This document shows positions 42,779 to 52,479 of a stretch of 64,000 bases of DNA, piece by piece; positions within the stretch are counted from its first letter, which is position 1; each line of letters starts with the position of its first letter. The notes below the pieces were generated by a model. It made no database searches and was not told where the DNA came from. It saw nothing but the letters and a program-made list of their open reading frames with translations. A program made the translations under genes and the position numbers. Origin of the DNA: Pyropia yezoensis (Eukaryota; Rhodophyta; Bangiophyceae; Bangiales; Bangiaceae); contig CM020619.1 of assembly GCA_009829735.1 (NCBI GenBank), forward strand, positions 13,569,777-13,633,776, given 5' to 3'.

Positions 42779-44524
42779 ATGGCTTCGGGAGCCCCTGATG
42801 GCGCTCGGCGCTCGAAGGGTAAGGGGATTGCCCTGCCTTCGGGTTACACGCCACCAGGCGGAGGGAGCGGAACAAGCCGCCGTCCGGCACCCGATGCTAC
42901 CCCCCCCAACCCTGACTCGGAGGATGTCACTACCTCCAAGTTGGAGAGCTTGAAGGCGGTGGTGGAGGCACTTCATGCCCGTCTTGAGGCCCAAGAGGCC
43001 GCCAACAAGGAGTTGGAGAAGTCCAACACCAAGCTGGTGACCACTCTTGAGGAGCTGAGAAAGCCAACCTCAAATGAGGCGTTTCGTCAACGGATGACGT
43101 CGAACCGACAGTCGGTGGGCAAGATGGCCCGGGGACCTGCTCCAGGGGCGTCCCACGCCAGCCTGCCTATTGGCAATCTTCAGATGAAGAACCGTCGGAT
43201 CCGCGCGTTGGAGCGCCAAGTCGAGGACCTGAAGGTCAAGGCCTCGACTAAGCGTCCGAGCGCACGGGAGGGAGGCGCATCATCCGCTGAGGACGGGATG
43301 TCATCCGACAACTCGTCGTCCTCGTCTTCCTCGTCTTCGGACGAAACTAATGACGGTCGTTGGGACCCTCTCCCGCCGTCAAGCCCAAGCTCATCGAGCA
43401 GTGAGTCCGTTACGAACAGCTCGGACGCACACCGTCGACGTGCGCGTCGTCACCGGCGCCGACCGGCGCCCGCCGCTGGACTCACGGAGTTGGGTGACCG
43501 AAAGTTGGTCATTCGACCCGGCAACAGCCGCTTCAAGTCACTCCTGGATTACCGGACCTACTTCCTGCTCCGATGGAGCACCAAGTACACACCATCCATG
43601 GTGAAGGACGCGAGCAAGATGAACAAGCGCCTTGACGGCGCGTTCCAAGGTCAAGAGACCTTTAACGGTGGCGACCCCCTCGGTGTCTTCACCTTCCTCA
43701 CCACCTTTCGCAGAGCTTGCGACGCGGCAGGGCTGACCCACGGCCGGGCGTTCCCCTTGATCGCCTTCCGGCTGGCGGGAGCCGCCAAGCGCGCATTCGC
43801 CAGCGCGGCCAACACGATTGTTAGTGGCAAGCACTACGAGCTCACCACCTATGGTGAAGGAGTCAACTGGCTTCTCAAGAAGTACGCAACTCACGCCGGC
43901 CTGGCAACAGCCTATCACGACATCATTACGATGACTCAAGTGGACGCGGAGGTCCCGCGCGTGTTTGCCTCCCGCGTGGAGGCGGCGTGCGATCGCCTCT
44001 GCGGCCTGTTCTCCGCTCAAGACGTAACGGACGTCTTCATCAACGGTCTTTCAGACCTCATCAAGCCAAACGTCCGCGTCCTGGACAGTCAATTCCCCGA
44101 TCGCCCAATGACGGACACAGTGGCAGCTGCCCAAGGATTTTGGGAAGGCGCCACTCGCCTGCGGCAGTCCATCAAGGCCAGCCGGCCTGCCATGATCAAG
44201 GTTAGTCAAGTTAACTCTACCCCGGGGCCCCAAGCGCGCACGGTCGATCGACCATTCGACCCCGTTAAGGCTGTCCGCACGGACACGCCAAACCCGCGAG
44301 CTAACGACATCTGTTACAACTGTAACGAGCGCGGGCACTTTGCCTCTCAATGCCCTAAGCCCCGTCGTGAACGACGTCAGGCACGAGTGATGCAACTCAT
44401 CGACGACTCGGTCCGCAAGCAGATCAACGCGATCGTCGAGAACGAAGCCCTGCCGGACTCGGAGGACGATGACGTCGGACGCGTCGACACCGGCGACGGC
44501 AAGGCCGACTCAAAAAACGAGTAA
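42779..44524 (+). CDS. gag: GAG of Ty3 element 1
   Basis: 581 residues from ATG 42779 (GATATGGCT) to TAA 44522-44524. A coiled coil occupies about residues 54-105 (KLESLKAVVEALHARLEAQE...), followed by a Ser/Asp-rich linker. A capsid region (about 240-480) includes FNGGDPLGVFTFLTTFRRAC and RVFASRVEAACDRLCGLF. One CCHC knuckle CYNCNERGHFASQC lies near 512, then a basic and an acidic end. It packages the element RNA into virus-like particles. The stop is preceded by a slippery heptamer that puts ribosomes into the POL frame. Confidence 0.88.
   Translation: MASGAPDGARRSKGKGIALPSGYTPPGGGSGTSRRPAPDATPPNPDSEDVTTSKLESLKAVVEALHARLEAQEAANKELEKSNTKLVTTLEELRKPTSNEAFRQRMTSNRQSVGKMARGPAPGASHASLPIGNLQMKNRRIRALERQVEDLKVKASTKRPSAREGGASSAEDGMSSDNSSSSSSSSSDETNDGRWDPLPPSSPSSSSSESVTNSSDAHRRRARRHRRRPAPAAGLTELGDRKLVIRPGNSRFKSLLDYRTYFLLRWSTKYTPSMVKDASKMNKRLDGAFQGQETFNGGDPLGVFTFLTTFRRACDAAGLTHGRAFPLIAFRLAGAAKRAFASAANTIVSGKHYELTTYGEGVNWLLKKYATHAGLATAYHDIITMTQVDAEVPRVFASRVEAACDRLCGLFSAQDVTDVFINGLSDLIKPNVRVLDSQFPDRPMTDTVAAAQGFWEGATRLRQSIKASRPAMIKVSQVNSTPGPQARTVDRPFDPVKAVRTDTPNPRANDICYNCNERGHFASQCPKPRRERRQARVMQLIDDSVRKQINAIVENEALPDSEDDDVGRVDTGDGKADSKNE
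44512..44518 (+). promoter_or_regulatory. -1 frameshift slippery site A_AAA_AAC, element 1
   Basis: The GAG codons TCA AAA AAC GAG TAA contain the canonical heptamer A AAA AAC in the right phase, one codon before the stop. POL is open in the -1 frame through this site. A GC-rich stretch that can pair CGGG with CCCG follows at about 44535-44555. Confidence 0.75.
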
Positions 44525-44559
44525 GTCGAGGACCGACGGGCAGTCTCCCCGACGCATCC

Positions 44560-47500
44560 TTGCCTGCCCGACAAGCTAGACCTAAGGTCACCAAGATACT
44601 GAGCAAGGCTCACCGACACTATGAGATCGCTGCCTGTATAGGCACGGAGCTCGCGAATACGCGCAGTATGAGACCCATCCTTGACACCGGAGCTGGCGTC
44701 AACCTTATCCGGCCGGACGTCCTACCGCCACATTGGCGCGATTACGCTGACACGTTAACCAGTGCACCGCACATTGTTGATGCCAACGGGCGAACGATCG
44801 AGGCTCTACAAGCCATCCACTTGTTCATCGATACCGGGGGGGCTCAGGCCTTTGAACGTTTTTACGTTACCCCCAACCTGTCGGTCAAGTGCATACTCGG
44901 GACCGAGTTTACGGACAAGCACGTGGAGTCAATCTGGCCCCGACTCAAACGTATCGTTTGGCAATCCTCGAACGATCGTTCGACGGCTCACTCTCCCATC
45001 TTGGGCATCCAGTACAACCATGTTATTGAACCTCAATGGACCGGGGGGTCGACTAAGGTCCGTGCGTGTAAGCAAGCACGCCTCAAGGGCAAGACCGAGG
45101 AATGGATCATGGTCACTTGTGACACTCCGGGACTGGTTACTCTCCAACCAAACGCACGATTGTGCCGACACAAGATCATGGCAGTCGCCCGCGGACTGGC
45201 CACCGTCAAGCCTGACGAACCATTCCTGGTTAAGGTGTGCAACTTCGGGCCAGACACGGCCATCCTGCGAAAGGGGTGCGTCCTCGCGTTTGCCGAGCCC
45301 CACCTTGGGCAAGTCCTCGCCGCCCCGACGGAGGATAAGGGGTCATCCGAGCCGGAGACCGAGCAACCAAAACCGTCTCTTGATGACATCAACCTCGACG
45401 GGGCACCCCAACATTTGCATGCGCAAATCAAGTCGATGTTGGCCAAGCATGGCAAGATGTGGGACGGGACCCTCGGGGTCATCCACGCTACAGAGCACGC
45501 CATCGTCACTCCACCGGGGGTTGCCCCTATAAGGGCCCAACCCTACCGGACCGGCGCGTTCAAACGTGCGATCATTGTCGATCAAATCAACAAGATGTTG
45601 AAGCTCAAGGTTTTTAAACCAAGTCACAGTGACTGGGCCAGTCCGGTCGTCATCGTCCCCAAGAAAAATGGGAAGGCCCGATTCTGCGTCGATTATCGAC
45701 GGCTCAACAGCATCACCAAGAAGGACGCGTTCCCCCTCCCGCGCATGGAGGGCTGCCTCGACTCCCTTGGAGAGGCCAAGGTCTTCACATCTCTCGACTG
45801 TACCGCTGGGTACTGGCAAGTTCCATTGCGGCAAGAGGACCAAGAAAAGACGGCGTTCACCACGCACTATGGCATCTTCGACTGGACAACTATGCCATTT
45901 GGCTTGACCAATGCCCCGGCGACGTTCCAACGTGCCCTGGATATTATCCTCTCCGGACTCAAGTGGCAGGTCTGCCTCGTCTATTTAGACGACGTTATCA
46001 TATTCTCGGCAAACGCCAAACAACACATCCATGATGTGGACAAGGTCCTTACCCGACTACGGGAGGCTGGCGTGACTCTCAATCTTGAGAAGTGCAAGTG
46101 GTTTTCCAACGAGGTGGAGTACCTCGGCCACAGCATAACGCCTGGTAAGCTCCACGTTCTTAACAAGAACACCGACGCCCTTCGTCAAGCGACGTTCCCC
46201 AAGACCAAGACTCAACTCAAAAGTTTTTTCGGCATGTGCAACGTCTATCGACGATTCGTAGTAGACTTTACCAAGAGGGCAAGACCGCTCAACGCGTTGA
46301 CAAAGAAGGACGTCCCACCGGACCTGCCACCACCCTCCACAGAGGAGACGGCAGCCTTTGAAGACTTGCGCGACGCCTTGGTGCACCCACCAATCTTAGC
46401 CTTACCTAAGGCAGGTCGCGAGCTGACGCTCGACGTCGACGCAAGAGCTTACCAACTCGGCTGCACATTGCTCCAAGCGGACGATGATGGCAAGGCACAG
46501 CCACTAGGCTACTGGAGCCGCGCCCTCAACACGGCAGAGCTCAACTACTCCACAACGAAGAGAGAATGCCTTGGCATAGTGTGGGCCGTCCTCAAGTTGA
46601 GGCACTTTCTCGAAGGACAACACTTCATCATCCGATCGGACCACCAAAGCTTGAGCTGGATATACAGCACCGCTGACTCTAGCGGTCGCTTGATGAGATG
46701 GCGTATGCGCCTCGCTGAGTTTGACTTCGAACTGAAGTACAAGCCAGGTGCCAGTCACCACCTCCCAGACTTCCTCTCTCGCGCGGACAACAACGCGATG
46801 AGCGACACGATCAACGATGACATTCCATGTCTAGCGGTGGCCCAGACAGCACACGGCGTCCAAACGGACAGGTACACGGGCACAACGGATCCCGAACCCC
46901 TTGACTTCTACGAAGTCATTGACAAACAACAATCGGATGATTTCTGCAAGTCGATCATCGACAGTGTCGCAAACGGAGGCCACAAGTCATTCTACCTCGA
47001 TGACAACAACGCGCTACGTCGCAAGACTGCGTATGGAGACCAACTGGTCATCCCCAAGTCGCAACAAGATGTCATCTTGAAGCTCCAACACATGGCCACC
47101 ACGGCCGCCCACCCGGGCATGAACAAGATGTACTTCACAATGAGAACAAAGTTCTACTGGCCATCCATGATATCGGATATCCACAACACCATTACCAACT
47201 GCACCACTTGTGCCCAGAACCGCCTGGCGTTGCGTAAGCACACGACGCCGCTGACCTTGTTCCCTGCGTCGGAACCGCTGACGGAATTGTCAATTGACAT
47301 CCTCGGTCCCTTGCCGGCAAGCAAAAGCGGCAACCGGTTCATCTTGGTCATTACCGACCGCTTTGCAAAGCTAACTAACTTCATAGCACTCAAGACCATC
47401 ACGGCCATCTCCGTCTCCTCCGCTGTTATTGAACATTGGATAGCCTGCTATGGCCCACCGGACAAGATCTTGTCCGACCAAGGACCCCAGTTCATGTCGG

Positions 47501-48912
47501 ACTTTTTCATTGCCGTGATGAAGGTGCTCGGAGTGGCGACGGTACGCACCACCGCGTACCATCCTCAGACCAACGGTCAAGTCGAGCGGTACAATCGTAC
47601 CATTGCGACGCAACTACGTCACTACGTGACCGAGGACCCCAAGCGCTGGGACGAGCTGCTGCCCGTCCTCACGATGGCTTACAACAGCCAACCACACCGG
47701 TCCACTGGACTAGCACCCTTCGAACTTGTCATTCCACGACGCATCCCGAACCTATCGGTCCGTAACCTGCCACCTGGCACGTCGGTAGCCCAACGAGGAA
47801 CCCTCAACGACGGCTCGCCGCTCGCGAGGAAGCGCGAGTTCATGGCCCGACTGCGGTTGCAGATACCGGCCGTCGTCAAGGCCCTCGCCGAAACTCAGCA
47901 ACGTTACAAGCGTAGCTTCGACGCCCACATTGGGGAACGCAATCGCAAGATTAAGATCGGCGACTATGTCTATACGACAAACCACCAACGAACCAACAAT
48001 CTGCAGAGCAAGGCCGTAGGGCCATTCATCGTCGTCGACGCTGACGAGTCTACGTTCGTCATCGATGTCGATGGCATCGAGAAGCGCATCAACAGCGACC
48101 ACGCCACAGCGGCACCGCGCCCGGACGACTGTGACGAGTCCACTCCACATCCACTTCTCGATGGGTTGGACAAACCACGGCCGGAGCCAACCATCCACGA
48201 CGAATACGTCATCGACAAGCTCATGTCCCATCGACGGTGCGTGGATTCTTACGAATTCAAAGTCCGATGGTATGATTATACCCCTAAGGATGACACCTGG
48301 GAACCGGTGGAAAACTTGCCACGTAACTTGGTGATAAGACACCTGCGTTCCAAAAAGGTAGAAATACCAGGATACACGTGGCGAAAAACCACAAAGACAT
48401 CGGCTCGAGTAACTCTCGCAACAAGTGTTGCGGACATCAAGACTGTGACTACTAAGTCATGGGACCCCACCATCATGGCGGTCTACGTCGACCCATGGGG
48501 GGTGATACATGCTATTGTCCAATGGGACAACGCAGACCGCTCCATTACGGAGAGCATCCCTGTCTACTACATGAAGGCAACATTGCCATCGGCAAGTCGT
48601 AACTTTACCTTCCCCATATGGGGCCAACACAGGGAGCTACCGGAGCTCACCCGGCGGTACGGTCCCTTGGTATACCACGCAGGTACAGGCGTCACCACCA
48701 CTGAGCAACCTCACTCAAAAGGCACACGCCTGAGAATACCCCTAGTACACACCCTCGACCAAGTGGTCACAGACCTGCAAGTTAATCCTACGGACACACT
48801 CTTGGTCACTCCCCGCTGGGAACACGCCGCCTGGTTTACAAAGGCCAAACGGCTTTGCTGCGAGTACATACTCTTGAATCCGACATCACACCACGACTCG
48901 GTGTCAACTTAA
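44560..48912 (+). CDS. pol: POL of Ty3 element 1 with chromodomain and C-terminal extension
   Basis: The frame is open from the frameshift site at 44512. Numbering from 44560 (no ATG): protease ILDTGAGVNLI (~40-50); RT with RFCVDYRRLN, MPFGLTNAPATFQRAL and YLDD at 475-478; RNase H from LTLDVDAR (~622) to RSDHQSLSW (~694). The integrase has an HHCC zinc domain (HMATTAAHPG...CTTC, ~844-884) and catalytic core residues in SIDILGPLP (~910), LSDQGPQF (~972) and NGQVERYNRT (~1008). A chromodomain (~1216-1264; YEFKVRWYDYTPKDDTWEPV) can target insertion to marked chromatin. About 185 further residues follow with no domain I know, containing two similar Trp-centred segments. All catalytic motifs are present and there is no frameshift, so it could be active. 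Confidence 0.92.
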   Translation: MPARQARPKVTKILSKAHRHYEIAACIGTELANTRSMRPILDTGAGVNLIRPDVLPPHWRDYADTLTSAPHIVDANGRTIEALQAIHLFIDTGGAQAFERFYVTPNLSVKCILGTEFTDKHVESIWPRLKRIVWQSSNDRSTAHSPILGIQYNHVIEPQWTGGSTKVRACKQARLKGKTEEWIMVTCDTPGLVTLQPNARLCRHKIMAVARGLATVKPDEPFLVKVCNFGPDTAILRKGCVLAFAEPHLGQVLAAPTEDKGSSEPETEQPKPSLDDINLDGAPQHLHAQIKSMLAKHGKMWDGTLGVIHATEHAIVTPPGVAPIRAQPYRTGAFKRAIIVDQINKMLKLKVFKPSHSDWASPVVIVPKKNGKARFCVDYRRLNSITKKDAFPLPRMEGCLDSLGEAKVFTSLDCTAGYWQVPLRQEDQEKTAFTTHYGIFDWTTMPFGLTNAPATFQRALDIILSGLKWQVCLVYLDDVIIFSANAKQHIHDVDKVLTRLREAGVTLNLEKCKWFSNEVEYLGHSITPGKLHVLNKNTDALRQATFPKTKTQLKSFFGMCNVYRRFVVDFTKRARPLNALTKKDVPPDLPPPSTEETAAFEDLRDALVHPPILALPKAGRELTLDVDARAYQLGCTLLQADDDGKAQPLGYWSRALNTAELNYSTTKRECLGIVWAVLKLRHFLEGQHFIIRSDHQSLSWIYSTADSSGRLMRWRMRLAEFDFELKYKPGASHHLPDFLSRADNNAMSDTINDDIPCLAVAQTAHGVQTDRYTGTTDPEPLDFYEVIDKQQSDDFCKSIIDSVANGGHKSFYLDDNNALRRKTAYGDQLVIPKSQQDVILKLQHMATTAAHPGMNKMYFTMRTKFYWPSMISDIHNTITNCTTCAQNRLALRKHTTPLTLFPASEPLTELSIDILGPLPASKSGNRFILVITDRFAKLTNFIALKTITAISVSSAVIEHWIACYGPPDKILSDQGPQFMSDFFIAVMKVLGVATVRTTAYHPQTNGQVERYNRTIATQLRHYVTEDPKRWDELLPVLTMAYNSQPHRSTGLAPFELVIPRRIPNLSVRNLPPGTSVAQRGTLNDGSPLARKREFMARLRLQIPAVVKALAETQQRYKRSFDAHIGERNRKIKIGDYVYTTNHQRTNNLQSKAVGPFIVVDADESTFVIDVDGIEKRINSDHATAAPRPDDCDESTPHPLLDGLDKPRPEPTIHDEYVIDKLMSHRRCVDSYEFKVRWYDYTPKDDTWEPVENLPRNLVIRHLRSKKVEIPGYTWRKTTKTSARVTLATSVADIKTVTTKSWDPTIMAVYVDPWGVIHAIVQWDNADRSITESIPVYYMKATLPSASRNFTFPIWGQHRELPELTRRYGPLVYHAGTGVTTTEQPHSKGTRLRIPLVHTLDQVVTDLQVNPTDTLLVTPRWEHAAWFTKAKRLCCEYILLNPTSHHDSVST

Positions 48913-49042
48913 TGGGCAAAGACTGCCTTCCACTTTCAATGCAAACGCACAAGAAACAAACACGCAAGTCGGCAAGGCAAGACAAAGCTAGACTGACAAG
49001 ACGCCAATAGGCACAACACTCGACACATCGTCAAACAACCCC

Positions 49043-50911
49043 TCAAGTACCACGGCGGTAACGACCACGCGCGTCCTCGTCGTATGACGGACTGCGCGAA
49101 CGCACGTGGCGAACCGGCGCCGGAGTAGCCGGCTCCTCCTCGTCGTCAGACACGGGCCGCCGGCGCCGGCCAAGAATGGCACTGACGTCGACGCGACGAG
49201 GACTCTCACCCCGCGCCTCCACCACGGGAGCGTGACGCAGCTCAGCGAGCACGCTGTCTCGAATCCGAGAGGGGTCCGCCATACGGGACATGGCCAGGAG
49301 AAGCTCCTCCACCGCCTGAGACTCGGTCATACCACCAACCCGACGGATAACGTCCTACATCTCGACGGTCTGGCGCGACCACGCAACTGCCAAGGCACCG
49401 GCCGTCGCACCGCGAGGCACACTACGGCCAGCCAAGGCATCAACGCGCTCCGCGCCTAACAGGGCAACCGCTCCCACGCGAGCCCAGTCGGACGGCCACA
49501 TCGGCTCATCGCCACCGCGGCACGTCGACGGCTCAGCAGCACGGTCACGTGACCCACCAACCGCCGGCGGCGAAGGCGAACGAGTGCGATCACGAACTCG
49601 ACGACCCGCATCACGACCTCCACGGTCGACCGACCGGCCCACACCGGGCGACTCCGCCGAAGTGGCATCGTACTTCCAGTCGAACGAGCCGCACGGCTGG
49701 CGAAGAGCAAAGCCATACTTGGCCGACGGGTCAAGCTTGACATACACCTCATGAGCGGCCTTCGTGTGGTAGTCACGACGACGAACGTCCGCGACCACGG
49801 TGGTCCAAGGAAAGACGGAGTGCGCCTCCCGCATACGCTGGTACGTCAACAGACGCTCGTCACCGCCGGGGCCGTCAGCCAGGTGGCTTACGCTCAAGCC
49901 GTCCAACCACCCGACCACTTGGTCACCCAACCGGCAAAACAGTCCGTCGTGGACCAACCAGTGTACCCACGCGGCAAGCAGGAGGCAGAAGAACTCGTCG
50001 AAGACGATGCCCCACGCCGCGTTATCCGCCTCCGTCAGCCGAGTGGCAACGTAAGACAGCGCCACCGGCGTCTCCATGTATGGACCATACTCGGTCCACC
50101 AGGACGGGCGACACGGAAGCCAAAGCTTCAAGTCGAAGAACGGTCGCGCACGGACCAGACTCGAGGCCCAGGCAGGGGCCAGCAAGCCCCGACGCTCAAT
50201 CGACGCGAGGTCGTTCGACCGACGGAAACGAATGGACGTCGCCGGCGCCCGGAAGGGCTGCGGGAGGTCGCTCAACGACGGACCAAAGTCGAGGTCAGGC
50301 GGAGGGTTGCCGGGGTACGCCTTGTCGGCTAGCGTGGTCAAGTACCCCTCCATGCCAGGATCCTCCGCGATCGGGACGTCCAGCCGATCGGCCAAGTCGC
50401 GTTCAAGGAACACCGCACACGTCCATAAGCGACGCAGCCGCCCAAAGTTATTGGCAGCGACCACGAAGGTCTCGGTGCTCCCAACCCGGAACCGCAGTGC
50501 CCAGGCGTAAAGGCGCCGGTGATACACGTGCAGAGCACCGGTGGACGCGTACCGCAACAACTCGTTGCTCAACGACAAGACCTCGTACGCCTGCCGCTCC
50601 GGGCCTTGTCGGCCAAAGTCGGCATCCCCGTGCACATCCGAGACGGACTCCCCTGCGTGAAACGCCCCGCCAACGGACACGTCCCGGAACTTAGGCAACG
50701 CTGCCCACCGCGCGTCACGGATGCGCTGCAGCGCCAACAAGCGGTTGGAACGCGCCGCCTCCAACAACGGCGCATCCGCCACGAAGCTGACACCATCGAC
50801 CATGTAGGTCGCCTGCGGGCTACGGTAAAACCCGCGCACCGGCCGCTCGGCCTCCGAGCAGTCCACCTCCGGGGTAGCCGCCGGCACGGCGGGAGCCACC
50901 TCGTCGGCCAT
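49043..50911 (-). CDS. Antisense ORF of Ty3 element 1, unknown RS-tailed protein, one TAG
   Basis: Opposite to GAG-POL, between POL and the 3' LTR. From ATG 50911 (CATTATGGCC) it runs 518 codons to a TAG (49357-49355). After it the same frame continues in coding fashion for ~104 codons to 49043 (DVIRRVGG, then MTESQAVEELLLAMSRMADP). The protein is rich in Trp, Tyr and Arg (GFYRSPQATYM; FFDLKLWLPCRPSWWTEYGP; FDEFFCLLLAAWVHWLVHDG; TYQRMREAHSVFPWTTVVAD). It then turns into Arg/Ser/Pro-rich sequence (RDRTRSPSPP; after the TAG, RHVRSRSPSYDEDARGRYRR), as in RS-domain nuclear RNA-binding proteins. No family recognised. A protein of similar layout and weak sequence likeness occupies the same place in Ty3 element 2. 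It may be spliced, read through, or broken. Confidence 0.65.
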
Positions 50912-50961
50912 AATGGCACCACCTTAAGACCGGCTAAAGCCTTATGGGCACCGCACCGCGC

Positions 50962-51178
50962 CCTGGCCGCCTTGGCCACCCGCGCCGCCTTGGCCACCCG
51001 CGCCACCTTGGCCGCCCTTGTCGCCTTGGCCGCCCTTGCCGCCTCGGCCACCCGCGCCACCTTGGCCGCCCTTGTCGCCTTGGCCGCCCTTGTCGCCTTG
51101 GCCGCCCTTGTCGCCTTGGCCGCCTTTGTCGCCTTGGCTGCCCTTGTCGCCTCGGCCGCCCTTGCCGCCTTGGCCGCC
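50962..51178. repeat. 18-bp minisatellite (collagen-like Gly-X-Y on the minus strand)
   Basis: Tandem TTGGCCGCCCTTGTCGCC units with variants, about twelve in all. On the minus strand they read GDKGGQ repeats in an open frame of 112 codons without an ATG. That frame ends at a TAA 31 bp before the antisense ORF start. It is more likely leader sequence than a protein. Confidence 0.75.
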
Positions 51179-51248
51179 AACAGGCCAAGTGTGCCAACCG
51201 GCGAACGCGTGCAACGGGCCGACGGGCCGAGGATGACACGCCCGGTAA

Positions 51249-51272
51249 CCCGCGCGTCGACCGACGCGCGGG
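51249..51272. repeat. 24-bp palindrome, copy 1
   Basis: Arms CCCGCGCGTCG and CGACGCGCGGG around AC; a perfect inverted repeat. The same 24 bases recur at 51388-51411. Confidence 0.8.
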
Positions 51273-51387
51273 AAGGCCAACTGGCCACCGGGCGACTCAA
51301 CTCAAGCGTGATGCCAAACGGCCCGAGACGCCAGGTGGCTAGGGTGGAGCACAAGTGCCAGCCGGCAATCCCTCTCCCCTCCCTGGA

Positions 51388-51411
51388 CCCGCGCGTCGAC
51401 CGACGCGCGGG
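51388..51411. repeat. 24-bp palindrome, copy 2
   Basis: Identical to 51249-51272. A shorter imperfect version (arms CGCGTCGG / CCGACGCG) is at about 51509-51524. Confidence 0.8.
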
Positions 51412-51896
51412 AGGCCGACCCGGCCGAGGCAACGACAACTAGTCGACGCCCCGCCGACCGGCACCAACGACCAACAAGCCACGCGGCTACCCACCCCACA
51501 GACCCCCACGCGTCGGCCGACGCGCGGAGGTAAGGGGAGACCCGACGCGACGACCACTACGGTCAACGGCAACAACGCCGACCCCTTCCCGGACGCCACG
51601 CGCCAGAGGCCGGCCGGCCGCGGCACGAGTACCGGCTGGCGTAGCCCAGCCACGGGTCGGCCCACGCGAGCCCGCGTAACCGCCCCGGCCACACGGCCCC
51701 GCCGCACACCCGAGAGGGTACCACACCGCGCGCGCGGCGGACCGACGCTTCAACAGCTACACCGACCGGTGCTGGCGCGACCCCCCGCAAGATTGCAGGC
51801 GGCTGCGCCACGACCCCGCCCAACTGGGCACGCGCGGCCCTTACGTTGCGCCCATCCGGACCTCGCCGGGACGGCTCGAAGCTTGCAACGGGGGTA

Positions 51897-52303
51897 TGAA
51901 GCATATCCGCTCACCGTACCGATTTCCGGTATTTACGGGCAAGTAGCCCCCTTGACTGGTGGTCCCAGCCTTGTTGGTCTGGGTCCGCTTGTGGCTCGCC
52001 CTTTGGGGGACTACTTTTTTTTGCATTGTTTATCTGTCCTTGCTTTGGAGGGATCTTTTATATTGTTTGCTATGCTCGTAGCGATCGGCCGTCCGGCCTT
52101 CGCTCGGTCGCTCGACCGGCATAATTGTTTCGCCCGGTATAGGCGACGTGGGGGCTCGCCGCTGCCGTTTGGCCGGCTTGCTCCCCATCGAACGTCCTGG
52201 AGCTAAAGGTCTGTCTTCTTTGCCTTTACGGTAATAGCTCCCTCTTTGCCTTCCGGGCGCCGGTCGGTCCCATATCCTTTTATTGGGTAACACATATTCC
52301 ACA
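51897..52303 (+). repeat. 3' LTR, Ty3 element 1
   Basis: 407 bp, TGAAGCATATCC to TATTCCACA. It differs from the 5' LTR at three positions near its start (A/T, T/C, T/C) and is identical elsewhere by eye. It is followed by the duplicated target TTGCC. Confidence 0.92.
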
Positions 52304-52479
52304 TTGCCGAAGCCCCGGCCGCCCTCACGGGCCTCGATGACCTTTAGCTTGACGCCTAAAGTGATGGGATGGCGGGGGGCGCGGGAAGACAACTGGGCTC
52401 GAGACCGAAGCGGACGCCGGCCACGAGGATGGGGCCGGATCTCGGGCACTGGAGCAGCCGGCCCACTGGATTCTCCTCG
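52304..52479 (-). pseudogene. N-terminal part of the split pogo-like transposase
   Basis: Beyond the 3' LTR the minus strand reads a Pro/Arg-rich stretch (PAAPVPEIRPHPRGRRPLRS) and then RHPITLGVKLKVIEAREGGR, the start of a pogo-type HTH. It breaks at the TTGCC duplication, where the C-terminal part at 39495-40853 continues. The same ~130 bp recur near the right window edge (63871-63999) on the plus strand, upstream of which the two copies diverge. The true start codon of this copy is not clear; the frame is open to 53013. Confidence 0.7.

Larger units (their letters stand above)
50912..51896. other. Non-coding 3' region of Ty3 element 1
   Basis: Upstream region of the antisense gene and stretch before the 3' LTR. 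It holds the 18-bp minisatellite (50962-51178) and three palindromes. Just before the LTR lies AACGGGGGTA (about 51887-51896), a weak polypurine-tract candidate. No gene on the plus strand. Confidence 0.5.
42154..52303 (+). mobile_element. Ty3 chromovirus element 1, LTR-bounded, 10.1 kb
   Basis: Bounded by 407-bp LTRs (42154-42560, 51897-52303) that begin TG and end CA. It is flanked by the 5-bp duplication TTGCC (42149-42153, 52304-52308) inside a pogo-like transposase gene. Order: LTR, leader with primer-binding site, GAG, POL with chromodomain (both plus strand), then an antisense gene, a minisatellite, palindromes, a short purine tract and the 3' LTR. The LTRs differ at only three places by eye, all in the first 30 bp, so the insertion is young. 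GAG and POL are uninterrupted. Confidence 0.92.
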
